DNA of 64,000 nucleotides from Antiquaquibacter metalliresistens (lineage in GTDB: Bacteria; Actinomycetota; Actinomycetes; Actinomycetales; Microbacteriaceae). The notes below the pieces were generated by a model. It searched no databases. It was not told the DNA's origin and worked only from the letters and a program-made list of their open reading frames with translations. Below, one piece after another: positions 7,387-17,605 of this stretch; the first letter of the stretch is position 1, and each line of letters starts with the position of its first letter. Location: NCBI RefSeq assembly GCF_029211225.1, contig NZ_JARGEM010000001.1, forward strand, positions 1 to 64,000, read 5' to 3'. Position numbers and translations under genes: made by a program.

Positions 7387-8277
7387 CTATTCCGCGAGCA
7401 CGCGCAACCAGGAGTTCAGCGCGGCGGTGAACTCCGGGTCGCTGCCGAGCGGGGCGCCGTCGACGGAGCGGATGGGTGCGGCCAGGCGCACGCTGGAGAC
7501 CAGCCACGCGGCATCCGCCGAGCGCAGCGAATCGGGGGTGCCGAGTTCGAACCCGGTCGACAGGCCGCGTTCGCCCGCGAATCGGAACACGTTCGCGAGC
7601 GTCGTGCCGTCGAGGATGCCCAGCCCCGTGCCCGGCGAGAACAGCGTGTCGCCGCGGCGGTACACCAGCGTCGAGGTCGGGCCCTCGAGCAGGTAGCCGT
7701 CGCTGGAGACGAAGACCACGTCCTGCGCCCCGCGCCGTGCCGCCTCGCGGGCGACCGCGCGGTTGATCGCGTAGCTCAGCGTCTTGGCGCCGGTGAGCAG
7801 CCACGGCGAGGTGGACTCCACGTCGTGGCGGTAGCCGCGGTCGAGCAGCACGACCGTGACGCCCTCGGTGCGCTCGCGCGTGAAGTCCGCGGAGTGGGTG
7901 GCATAGACCCAGCCGGTGGGGCGGCCATCGCCCTCCACGCCGCGGGTCATGACCGCTTTCGCCCAGGCCTCCTCGGCCGGGTCGAGTTCGGCCGCGGCGG
8001 CCAGGATCGCGGCGCGCCAGGCCGAGGCATCCGGTGCCGGCAGGTCGAGCGCGGCGGCGGATGCGGCGAACCGGCGCAGGTGGTGGTCGAAGGCCTGGGG
8101 CTTGCCGAAGCCGATGCTCAGGGTCTCGAAGATGCCATCCCCGCGAGTGGCACCCAGGTCGAGCACGCTCAGCTGCGGTGCGGCGGGGTCGGCGAGGCGC
8201 CACGGCGCGGCCGCGGGGTCATGGGCCGGGGCATCCAACGAGGGCTGATTGAGCATGACGAGAACCTGGCTGGACAT
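7387..8277 (-). CDS. pabC: Class IV aminotransferase, probable aminodeoxychorismate lyase
   Basis: About 296 residues. It is a PLP fold-type IV protein: GDGIFETLSI near the N-terminus, the likely PLP lysine in LTGAKTLSYAINR, and a cofactor-phosphate region VSSDGYLLEGPTST and LGILDGTT. These match the PabC/BCAT/D-amino-acid transaminase family. PabC, which makes p-aminobenzoate, is most likely given the folate genes elsewhere in the window. A D-amino-acid or branched-chain transaminase remains possible. The ATG at 8275-8277 was chosen because GAGGGAG lies about nine bases upstream; the ATG three codons earlier overlaps that site. It lies 15 bp after the MFS gene. Confidence 0.8.
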   Translation of the reverse strand: MSSQVLVMLNQPSLDAPAHDPAAAPWRLADPAAPQLSVLDLGATRGDGIFETLSIGFGKPQAFDHHLRRFAASAAALDLPAPDASAWRAAILAAAAELDPAEEAWAKAVMTRGVEGDGRPTGWVYATHSADFTRERTEGVTVVLLDRGYRHDVESTSPWLLTGAKTLSYAINRAVAREAARRGAQDVVFVSSDGYLLEGPTSTLVYRRGDTLFSPGTGLGILDGTTLANVFRFAGERGLSTGFELGTPDSLRSADAAWLVSSVRLAAPIRSVDGAPLGSDPEFTAALNSWLRVLAE

Positions 8278-8292
8278 GGCGCCCATTCTCCC

Positions 8293-9789
8293 TCAGTCCT
8301 GCACGGGGATGCTGGCCGTGGCCATGCCGGTCCAGCGACGCGGAATGAAGAACGCGAGCACGAATCCCGCGGCCGTCACGCCGACCCCCATCACGAACAC
8401 CCAGGCGAAGGCCTCCCTGCTGGGACTCGCGACCCCGGCGACCGTGACGTGGTTGGCGGCGAGGATGACCCCCACCAGCGTCGCCGACAGGCTCGAGCCC
8501 AGCGTGCGCATCACGGCGTTCAGGCCGTTCGCCGCCGCGGTCTCGGTGGCCGGCACCGCGCGCATGATCAGGGTCGGCATGGCGGCGTAACTCAGGCCGA
8601 TGCCGATGCCGGTGATCGTCGAGATCAGCACGACGTGCCAGATCTCGTCGAGCAGCACGATGCCGAGCGCGAAACCCGCCGCGATCACCGCGATGCCGAT
8701 GAGCAGACTCGTGCGCGGTCCGCGCGCGGCGGTGAGACGGGCGGCCAGCGGCGAGATCGCGAACATCACCAGGCCGAGGGGCATGAGGCACAGGCTCGCG
8801 GTCACCAGGTCGAGGCCGAGGCCGGCCGGGGTGGTGACCGGCGCCTCGAGCACGATCGGCAGCGACCCGGTGACGACGAAGAACGAGAAGCCCACGGCGA
8901 TCGACGCGAGGTTGGTCAGCAGCACCGGCCTGCGCGCGGCGACCCGCAGGTCGACGAGCGGGTCGGTGACGCGCCGCTCGTAGGTCGCCCACGCGACGAG
9001 CACCACGATGCCGCCGACCGCCAGGGCGAGGGTCACCGGACTGAGCCAGCCCCACTCATCCCCCTTGGAGATGGCTAGCAGGATGCCGACGAGCCCCACG
9101 GCGAGCCCGAGCGCGCCGATGAAGTCGAATCGGCCACCCGACCGCAACGTGCTCACCGGGATGACGCGCAGCACCACCACGATGATCGCCCCCGAGAGCA
9201 CCGCCCCCAGCCAGAACAGCAGGTGCCAGTCGAAGTTCTGCGCGATGACCGCGGCGAACGGGAGCCCGACCGCGCCGCCGACCCCGAGGGTCGCGCTCAT
9301 CAGCGCCACGGCGCCGCCGAGTCGCTTCGGGTGCAGCACGTCGCGCATGATGCTGATGCCGAGCGCGATGGCACCGAGGCCGGCGCCCTGCAGGGCACGC
9401 GCGACGATCATCGGGATGAGGTCGTTCGAGAACGCGGCGATCACGTTGCCGATCGCCACCAGCACCAGGATCGCGACGAGCACGCGCCGCTTGCCGTACA
9501 TGTCGCCGAGGCGCCCGCTGATCGGGGTGAAGATGGTCGCGGCGAGCAGGGTCGCGGTGAGCGCCCAGGAGGCATCGGCGGGGGTGGTGTGCAGGTACTC
9601 GGGCAGGTGCGGGATGATCGGCGTGATCACGGTCTGCATGAACGACACCACGAGGCCGGCCGCGGCGAGGGCGGCGATGCGCGCCCTGTCACTCGAGATG
9701 CGCGTCAGCGCCTTGCGCTGACGGGAGGTGAGGGGCTCCGAATCGGAGTCGCCCTCGTCTGTCACACTTTCACCATACTCCGCGAGCAC
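8293..9789 (-). CDS. MFS transporter, DHA2 (EmrB/QacA-like) drug exporter
   Basis: About 498 residues with 14 predicted membrane segments. Motif A is GRLGDMYGKRR between segments 2 and 3, and a motif-C-like glycine-rich stretch GVGGAVGLP lies in segment 5, both marks of drug/proton antiporters. The N-terminal 30 residues are cytosolic and acidic. A second GTG at 9763-9765 could be the true start and would remove eight residues; neither start has a clear ribosome binding site. It probably exports hydrophobic compounds. It precedes pabC by 15 bp. Confidence 0.88.
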   Translation of the reverse strand: MLAEYGESVTDEGDSDSEPLTSRQRKALTRISSDRARIAALAAAGLVVSFMQTVITPIIPHLPEYLHTTPADASWALTATLLAATIFTPISGRLGDMYGKRRVLVAILVLVAIGNVIAAFSNDLIPMIVARALQGAGLGAIALGISIMRDVLHPKRLGGAVALMSATLGVGGAVGLPFAAVIAQNFDWHLLFWLGAVLSGAIIVVVLRVIPVSTLRSGGRFDFIGALGLAVGLVGILLAISKGDEWGWLSPVTLALAVGGIVVLVAWATYERRVTDPLVDLRVAARRPVLLTNLASIAVGFSFFVVTGSLPIVLEAPVTTPAGLGLDLVTASLCLMPLGLVMFAISPLAARLTAARGPRTSLLIGIAVIAAGFALGIVLLDEIWHVVLISTITGIGIGLSYAAMPTLIMRAVPATETAAANGLNAVMRTLGSSLSATLVGVILAANHVTVAGVASPSREAFAWVFVMGVGVTAAGFVLAFFIPRRWTGMATASIPVQD

Positions 9790-9822
9790 GGATGCGCCGA
9801 CCGGGGCGGACTGCGAGAGCGC

Positions 9823-10221
9823 TCAGGCCTCGAGGGTCAGCGCGTCGAGCACGTCCTGCGGGGTCGCCTGCATCGCGTGCGGCCCGGCCACGTCGAACCA
9901 CACCGCCTCGAGCACGCCGAGGTTCTGCTCGAGGAACTCGCGCAGACCCTCGGGACCATAGGTGAGCACCCGGTGGTCGCTCTCCTGCGGAACCATGCGT
10001 ACGTAGTTCTCCGCCGACGAGAAGAGCAGCAGCATGTACTTGTCGGCGTCCCCCCGGCGGAACACCCGCACCTGCGGGGGTCCCTCCACCGGCAGCATGG
10101 GCACGACCACCCGGTCGTTGCGCAGCGCAAACGCGACCGCCGCGGTGTCTTGCGCCTCGAGCGCGCTCGCGAGCGCCTCGGAGCGGAACTCCGCGTCATC
10201 CGCCTGGATCTTCTTGGCCAT
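9823..10221 (-). CDS. SseB-family protein
   Basis: 132 residues, soluble. The pattern VVVPMLPV, followed by a β-rich stretch and ALTLEA at the end, matches the SseB N-terminal domain family, whose members in actinobacteria have no settled function. Its ATG overlaps the stop of the upstream anchored protein (TGATG), so the two are co-translated. No catalytic motif is visible. Confidence 0.7.
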   Translation of the reverse strand: MAKKIQADDAEFRSEALASALEAQDTAAVAFALRNDRVVVPMLPVEGPPQVRVFRRGDADKYMLLLFSSAENYVRMVPQESDHRVLTYGPEGLREFLEQNLGVLEAVWFDVAGPHAMQATPQDVLDALTLEA

Positions 10222-10841
10222 CAGTAGAGCAGGAACTGCCGGGTCTCGGCCGACGTGAGTTCGCCCACCTTCACGCCCAGGTGGTAGCTGGCCCCTTCGG
10301 CGGTGACGGGTGCCCGCTCGCTGTTGCAGGTGTCGGTGGACGACCGAGTGCGATCCCAGGTCAGTGACGGACCCTGTTTGGGAACACCCGGCATCAGGGT
10401 GACGACCGCGGCGACCTCGTCGGTCTGGCAGTCGCGGGACGACCAGATGAGCTCGTCACCGCTGGTGATCGTGAACTCCTGCACGTCCGAGCCTGCCGCG
10501 ACCGTGCACGGCACGGTCATCGTGCTCTTGAGGGTGAACGACAGCACCGGATTGACGCCGGCGTCATAGCTGTTGGAATCGGTGACCGGCGTGAGCGTGA
10601 CCTTCGCGGGGTCGCACGCCTCGGCATCCGCGGCGTCGGTGGGATTGCCGGTGGAGGTCGACTGCCCACTCGGCGATGACGAGGGAGTCGGATTCGGCCC
10701 CGGCTGCGCTCCGCCTCGGGGCTGCACGACGATGAGCACGATGATCGCGATGACCGCGACCAGCCCGATGAGCACCAGCAGGCGGCGGCGCCAATACACC
10801 CGGCTCGGCTGCGGGCCGACGGGATTGCGGAACGTCGACAT
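10221..10841 (-). CDS. Membrane-anchored extracytoplasmic protein, function unknown
   Basis: 206 residues. A short basic N-terminus is followed by one membrane helix (about residues 20-42), then a Pro/Ser/Thr-rich linker (about 45-75) and a globular domain with four cysteines (EACDPAK, VPCTVAA, SRDCQTD, TDTCNSE) that could form two disulfides. This is the usual make-up of a surface protein tethered by its N-terminus. The domain resembles DUF4232-like β-sandwich proteins only loosely, so no function is given. It is co-translated with the SseB-family gene. Confidence 0.8.
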   Translation of the reverse strand: MSTFRNPVGPQPSRVYWRRRLLVLIGLVAVIAIIVLIVVQPRGGAQPGPNPTPSSSPSGQSTSTGNPTDAADAEACDPAKVTLTPVTDSNSYDAGVNPVLSFTLKSTMTVPCTVAAGSDVQEFTITSGDELIWSSRDCQTDEVAAVVTLMPGVPKQGPSLTWDRTRSSTDTCNSERAPVTAEGASYHLGVKVGELTSAETRQFLLY

Positions 10842-10909
10842 GCGAACAGGGTAAGCGCGGGTGCGTCAGGCCGCGGCAGGGCACGCCAGAACGCGGCGAA
10901 CCGGCAGCC

Positions 10910-11677
10910 TCAGAGTGCGGCGACCGCGGCATCCACGAAGGCGAGCAGCTCGGCCCTCGACGAGCCGGCCGTCACGACCCGCAGTACCACCTCGTCGACT
11001 GCGGCCGAGAACTCGGCCAGCCGCGGCGCGAGTGAGGCGATACCGTCGATCGTGGTGTCCATCGGGGCGATGCCGAGCAACGCGAGATTCGCGGCGTACG
11101 AGGGGATGCGGCCGTAGCGATCCGCCTCGGCCTCGAGCGCCGGGCGCGCGGCGTCGTCGAGCGCGGTGCGCACGTAGAGCACGCTGCGTCGCGGCGCGCC
11201 GCCGGAATCCGCCCGCAACTGCGCGGTCGCCGCTGCCGCGGATGCCGGGTCGAGCCAGTTGAGCAGGATGCCGTCGGCGCGTTCGGCGCCCAGCCGTCGC
11301 ATCCGCGGTCCGAGCGCACCGACGAAGACGGGCGCGGTGAGGTCGGCGTGCAGGCGGTCGACGGCGTCGCCGACCCGGCGCAGCGCGTCGTGCGGGCCGC
11401 CCGAGCCGACGCCGACCGAGAGGCGATGCTGCGGAAGGCCGAGCGCGAGAACGGAGGCCGCGACCTGCGCGGCGTCGCGGCGATCGAGCGGGATGACGCC
11501 GCTGCCGAGCCCGAGCATGGTCGTCACCTCGGCGGCCACCGCCAACCCACCGAGCGAGTCCGCGCCGCCGCTCTCGTTCAGCCAGAGCGCGGCGAAGCCG
11601 GCCGCCTCGATGCGCGGGGCCAGCTCGCGCAGCACGGCGTGATCGGTGGAGCCGACGAGACCGATCGAGACGCTCAT
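10910..11677 (-). CDS. LLM-class flavin-dependent oxidoreductase
   Basis: 255 residues starting MSVSIGLVGST. The pattern of the bacterial luciferase/F420 family is present: AAGFAALWLNE, LGLGSGVIPLDRR, LSVGVGSGG and ADGILLNWL. It lacks part of the usual 300-350 residue fold and belongs to the short members of the superfamily. The cofactor (FMN or F420) cannot be read from sequence. The gene overlaps the argA stop by four bases (ATGA). Substrate unknown. Confidence 0.82.
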   Translation of the reverse strand: MSVSIGLVGSTDHAVLRELAPRIEAAGFAALWLNESGGADSLGGLAVAAEVTTMLGLGSGVIPLDRRDAAQVAASVLALGLPQHRLSVGVGSGGPHDALRRVGDAVDRLHADLTAPVFVGALGPRMRRLGAERADGILLNWLDPASAAAATAQLRADSGGAPRRSVLYVRTALDDAARPALEAEADRYGRIPSYAANLALLGIAPMDTTIDGIASLAPRLAEFSAAVDEVVLRVVTAGSSRAELLAFVDAAVAAL

Positions 11678-12174
11678 AGGCGCTTCAGCATCCGGGTGTT
11701 GCCGAGGGTGTTGGGCTTGACCCTGGCCAGGTCGAGGAACTCGGCGACGCCCTCGTCGGGCGACAATGCGAGTTGTGCGAAGACATCGGGCGAGACGAGC
11801 TCCTCGCCGATCGGCTCGAAGCCGTGACGGCCGAAGAAGCCGGTCTCGAAGGTGAGGCAGAACAGCTTCGTCACGCCGAGCTCCCGCGCGTCGTCCTCGA
11901 TGCGCTCGAGCAGGGCGTGACCGACTCCCTTGCGCAGCCATGACTCCTCGACGGCGAGGGTGCGCACCTCGGCGAGGTCGTCCCAGATCACGTGCAGCGC
12001 GCCGCACCCGATCAGGCGACCGCCGTCGTCCTCCGCGACGCGGAACTCCTGCAGTGCCTCGTAGAAGACCACCCGGTCTTTGCCCAACAGGATGCGACGC
12101 TGCACGAGCGGTTCGATGAGGGCTTGGATGGCGGGCACATCGCTGGTTCGCGCGGGCCGGACGGTGAAACTCAC
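11674..12174 (-). CDS. argA: Amino-acid N-acetyltransferase (short N-acetylglutamate synthase)
   Basis: 166 residues, a single GNAT domain. Family marks are VRPARTSDVPAIQALI at the start, GCGALHVIWDDLAEVRTLAV, the acetyl-CoA loop RKGVGHALLERI, and the end VAEFLDLARVKPNTLGNTRM. The line-up with the actinobacterial S-NAGS (Rv2747 type) is strong over the full length. It makes N-acetylglutamate, the first step of arginine synthesis. It is not near other arg genes here, as in mycobacteria. Confidence 0.88.
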   Translation of the reverse strand: MSFTVRPARTSDVPAIQALIEPLVQRRILLGKDRVVFYEALQEFRVAEDDGGRLIGCGALHVIWDDLAEVRTLAVEESWLRKGVGHALLERIEDDARELGVTKLFCLTFETGFFGRHGFEPIGEELVSPDVFAQLALSPDEGVAEFLDLARVKPNTLGNTRMLKRL

Positions 12175-12183
12175 CTGCCCACG

Positions 12184-13005
12184 CTAGCCGAGGTCGGGCA
12201 GTTCCAGGTTCGAGAGCGCCTCGCCGATGCCGCCGAAGACGGCGCCGACGCCCTCGAGGGCGTCCGTGGCATCCACGAGCGTCGCGATCTCGGCGACCGC
12301 GCCGACCAGCTCCAGTCCCTGCCCGGCCACCTCGACGATCAGGAGCAGATCGCCCAGCTGCTCGGTGAACTCCGCGGGCAGGTTGCGGTACTCGAGGTCG
12401 AGTTCGCGCATCCACTGCTTCTCGAGCCCGAACAGCACCGCGTAGGGCAGCAGCTTCTCGTTGAGCTGCAGCACCTCGAGCTCGTTGCGCAGCGCGCCGT
12501 CCGGGGATTGCAGCACCCGGAACCGCTCCTGCTCCGCGAGGCGCACGTAGTCGTGGATGCCCCACAGATGATCGACGATCGGCGCCGCGAGCGCGGTCGG
12601 CTCCACCGGCTGCTTGCGCCACGGGGTCAGCAGCTTGCGCCAGAACGGCACCTGCCCCGCGAGCCCGGATGCCACGAGCCGTGCGACCGCGTCGCGCTGC
12701 ACCGTGCGCAGCCGCTGCCCGAGCTCGCGGTTGCGCCCCCGCGCCAGGCGCACGCTCGCGGCATCGTTCGCGAACAGGTGCTGCAGGAACTCCTGCTCAT
12801 CGGCGCCTGCGCCCTCCCCCTGCAGCGTGAGCGTGAAGCCCTTCTTCCGACGGCTGATCGCGATCACCTTGCGCACGGCGAGATCGATCACCTGGGCGGC
12901 GGCGGCGCGCTTGCCGTCGCCCAGAAGCTCGGCGGCGGCGATGAGGCTGAGGTTCTTCGGGGCCGTGTACTGCGGCACGATGATGCGGTCGGGGCGGGGG
13001 AGCAT
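12184..13005 (-). CDS. Soluble protein similar to the C-terminal domain of DUF2207 proteins
   Basis: About 273 residues, no membrane segment. The N-terminal part (YTAPKNLSLIAAAELL, then AAAAQVIDLAVRKVIAIS) and the central ELEVLQLNEKLLPYAVLFGL resemble the cytosolic winged-helix-like tail of DUF2207 membrane proteins, here without a membrane part. The ATG at 13003-13005 or the GTG two codons earlier may be the start. Both lie directly behind the T-run of the clpC terminator, leaving no room for a normal ribosome binding site. It may be translated from a leaderless or read-through transcript. Confidence 0.6.
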   Translation of the reverse strand: MLPRPDRIIVPQYTAPKNLSLIAAAELLGDGKRAAAAQVIDLAVRKVIAISRRKKGFTLTLQGEGAGADEQEFLQHLFANDAASVRLARGRNRELGQRLRTVQRDAVARLVASGLAGQVPFWRKLLTPWRKQPVEPTALAAPIVDHLWGIHDYVRLAEQERFRVLQSPDGALRNELEVLQLNEKLLPYAVLFGLEKQWMRELDLEYRNLPAEFTEQLGDLLLIVEVAGQGLELVGAVAEIATLVDATDALEGVGAVFGGIGEALSNLELPDLG

Positions 13006-13011
13006 GGGCAC

Positions 13012-13070
13012 AAAAATACCGGTGATCGAGCCGTGTCGAGATCAGATCTCGACCGGCCCGATCACCGGTA
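13012..13070 (-). terminator. Terminator of clpC
   Basis: On the minus strand TACCGGTGATCGGGCCGGTCGAGATC folds back on its near-complement (TACCGGTGATC in both arms, with GTCGAGATC around the centre) and is followed by TATTTTTG. The long stem with a short T-run is a classical intrinsic terminator, rare in such GC-rich DNA. It ends 16 bases after the clpC stop. Confidence 0.85.
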
Positions 13071-13086
13071 CAGGGCGATCGGCGGA

Positions 13087-15564
<2,478 letters not shown>

Positions 15565-15676
15565 CAGTCACTCTCCCCGACGCCGGGCAGGAGGCGCCGA
15601 TATAGAGAGACTAGCCACCAGGGACGGCCGCGTGGCCGGTGTTCGCCGTGGGCGTGAGGGCGAGCGCACGCGCCGC

Positions 15677-15689
15677 TAGGCTCGCCTTC
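15677..15689 (+). promoter_or_regulatory. Probable leaderless promoter of the 48-residue protein gene
   Basis: TAGGCT (15677-15682) matches TAnnnT and is followed by seven bases and ATG at 15690. There is no Shine-Dalgarno sequence between them. The same hexamer at the same distance precedes the lipoprotein gene at 48474. Confidence 0.5.
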
Positions 15690-15836
15690 ATGAGCGATGA
15701 CGATGACGACCGCCCGGTCGGCTTCCTGGGACGACTGCGCAACATGAAGGCGATCGCCTGGATCGTCATCATCGGGCTCGTGCTGCTCACGGTCGGGGCG
15801 TCGACGATCCTGTTCATCCTGCAACTCGGCCGCTGA
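15690..15836 (+). CDS. 48-residue single-pass membrane protein
   Basis: The protein begins with MSDDDDDRPVGFLGRLRNM, an acidic then basic cytosolic head, followed by one membrane helix (about 20-43) and a short tail. The start is the ATG directly behind a -10-like TAGGCT; longer in-frame starts upstream have no support. It is divergent from clpC and convergent with the sigma gene, whose stop lies three bases after its own. The function is unknown. Its head-plus-one-helix design resembles the 46-residue protein after lysS, though the sequences differ. Confidence 0.65.
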   Translation: MSDDDDDRPVGFLGRLRNMKAIAWIVIIGLVLLTVGASTILFILQLGR

Positions 15837-15839
15837 GGC

Positions 15840-17069
15840 TCAGCGCAGGCCGTCGACCTTCGCCTGCAGCACGGCGCGCTCCCGCTCGTTCGCCGCGAGC
15901 TCGACCGCGCAGAGCAGCTCCGAACGGGCCTCCTCGGTGCGGCCGAGTCGGGCGAGCAGTTCGCCGCGCACGCTCGGCAGCAGGTGCGACCCGCGCAGCG
16001 CCCCATCCTCGGCGAGGCGATCCACGATGCGCAACGCGTTGGCCGGTCCCGTGGCCATCGACACGGCGACGGCGCGGTTGAGCTCGACGACGGGGCTCGG
16101 CGCGAGCCGGCCGAGCGCCTCGTAGAGCAGGACGATGCGTTCCCAGTCGGTCTCCTCGACGCTCGGCGCGATCGCGTGGCACTCGGCGATGGCCGCCTGC
16201 AGCCCGTAGCTGCCACGGCCGCGGCCCGCGGCATCCGCGCGCTCGAGCGCCTGACGTCCCCGGCGGATCTGCGCGCGGTCCCAGCGGGCGCGGTCCTGGT
16301 CGGCGAGCAGCACGGCGTCGCCGTCGGGCCCCACCCGTGCGGCGAACCGCGAGGCCTGCAGCTCCATGAGCGCCACGAGCCCGTGCACCTCCGGCTCACG
16401 CGGCAGCAGTCCGGCGAGCACCCGCCCGAGTCGCAGGGCCTCGTTCGCGAGGTCGGCGCGAATCCAGCGATCCCCGGATGTCGCGGCATACCCCTCGGTG
16501 AACACGAGGTACACCACCCCCAGCACACCGCCCAGCCGTTCCCCCCACTCGGCGGGATCCGGCGTCTCGAACGGCACGCGCGCCGCCGCGAGCGTCTTCT
16601 TGGCCCGCACGATGCGCTGCTGCACGGTGGCGACCGGCACCAGGAGCATCCGGGCGATCTCCTCGGTGGTGAGGCCGCCGACGACGCGCAGGGTCAGGGC
16701 CACCTGCGACTCGCGGGAGAGCGCCGGGTGGCACGCGGTGAACACCAGCCGCAGCACGTCGTCGTCGATCGGCTGCCAGTCGTCGTCCTCCCGATCCGCG
16801 AGCGCGTGCGCGATGGCGCGGTGCCGCTCGTCCAGGCGTTCGCGGCGACGCCATCCGTCGATCGCCCGGCGCTTGGCGACGGCCGTGAGCCAGGCGCCCG
16901 CGTTGCGCGGGACGCCCGACTCCGGCCACTGTTCGAGCGCGGCGAGCACGGCCTCCTGGGCGAGGTCCTCGGCCAGGCCGACGTCGCCGGTCATCTTCGC
17001 GAGGCTCGCGACGATGCGGACGCTCTCGATGCGCCAGATCGCATCGACGGTGCGCGCGATCTGCGTCAT
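15840..17069 (-). CDS. ECF42-type RNA polymerase sigma factor
   Basis: 409 residues, about twice the length of a simple ECF sigma. Region 2 contains AEDLAQEAVLAALEQW and NAGAWLTAVAKRRAIDGWRR; region 4 contains SQVALTLRVVGGLTTEEIAR and VPVATVQQRIVRAKK. A roughly 200-residue C-terminal extension follows, with GVVYLVFTEGYAAT, AIAECHA and VVELNRAVAVSM, typical of ECF42 sigma factors that pair with DGPF proteins and lack an anti-sigma factor. It overlaps the DGPF gene by four bases (ATGA), as is usual for the group. Its target promoters are not known. Confidence 0.9.
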   Translation of the reverse strand: MTQIARTVDAIWRIESVRIVASLAKMTGDVGLAEDLAQEAVLAALEQWPESGVPRNAGAWLTAVAKRRAIDGWRRRERLDERHRAIAHALADREDDDWQPIDDDVLRLVFTACHPALSRESQVALTLRVVGGLTTEEIARMLLVPVATVQQRIVRAKKTLAAARVPFETPDPAEWGERLGGVLGVVYLVFTEGYAATSGDRWIRADLANEALRLGRVLAGLLPREPEVHGLVALMELQASRFAARVGPDGDAVLLADQDRARWDRAQIRRGRQALERADAAGRGRGSYGLQAAIAECHAIAPSVEETDWERIVLLYEALGRLAPSPVVELNRAVAVSMATGPANALRIVDRLAEDGALRGSHLLPSVRGELLARLGRTEEARSELLCAVELAANERERAVLQAKVDGLR

Positions 17070-17491
17070 CGCTTGTTCTCGAGCTCCTCGCGCCAGCCGG
17101 CCTCCTTCTGCACGTACTCGTTGTCAGCGAAGTCCGCGAAGTCGCTCTCGCTCGTGACGCGGCGCACCTCGAGCTTCGCGCCCGGGCCGAGCGGGGCGCG
17201 GCTCGCCCACTCCGCCGCCTCCTCCTTCGACGAGACCTCGAGAATCCAGAAGCCGTTGAACAGCTCGTGAGTCTCGCCGTAGGGCCCGTCGGTGATGATC
17301 GGCTTCTCCGCGGCGAAGTCCACCACGAAGCCCTCCTTCGCGTCCGCGAGCCCCTCGCCCGCGATCAGCACGCCCGCCTTGATCATCGATTCGTTGTAGG
17401 CCCCCATCGCGTTGATGATCTCCTCGAAATCGAGGTCCTTCGAGGCCTCGAGCGCGGCATCGGTCACCCGCATGATCAGCATGTACTTCAT
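17066..17491 (-). CDS. YCII-related (DGPF) protein, partner of the ECF42 sigma
   Basis: 141 residues starting MKYMLIMRVTDAALE. It carries the family signature ITDGPYGETHELFNGFWILE and ends in a charged tail. DGPF proteins adopt a dimeric ferredoxin-like YCII fold. In other actinobacteria they are usually encoded next to ECF42 factors and are often their targets. The ATG has GGAGACGACG just upstream. The signalling role is inferred from gene pairing, not shown. Confidence 0.9.
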   Translation of the reverse strand: MKYMLIMRVTDAALEASKDLDFEEIINAMGAYNESMIKAGVLIAGEGLADAKEGFVVDFAAEKPIITDGPYGETHELFNGFWILEVSSKEEAAEWASRAPLGPGAKLEVRRVTSESDFADFADNEYVQKEAGWREELENKR

Positions 17492-17593
17492 CGTCGTCTC
17501 CTTCTGGTCTGGCCGCCGGATGCGTCCTCCCACTATTGCGTCGAATGGGGCGCACGCCAATCGACATCGCGCCGACACTTCGTGTGCCGCGGG

Positions 17594-17605
17594 TAGCATT
17601 CCGGC
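17594..17605 (+). promoter_or_regulatory. Probable leaderless promoter of the pirin gene
   Basis: TAGCAT (17594-17599) lies exactly six bases before the ATG at 17606, the spacing also seen at radA, tilS and metH. No ribosome binding site is visible. Confidence 0.55.
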
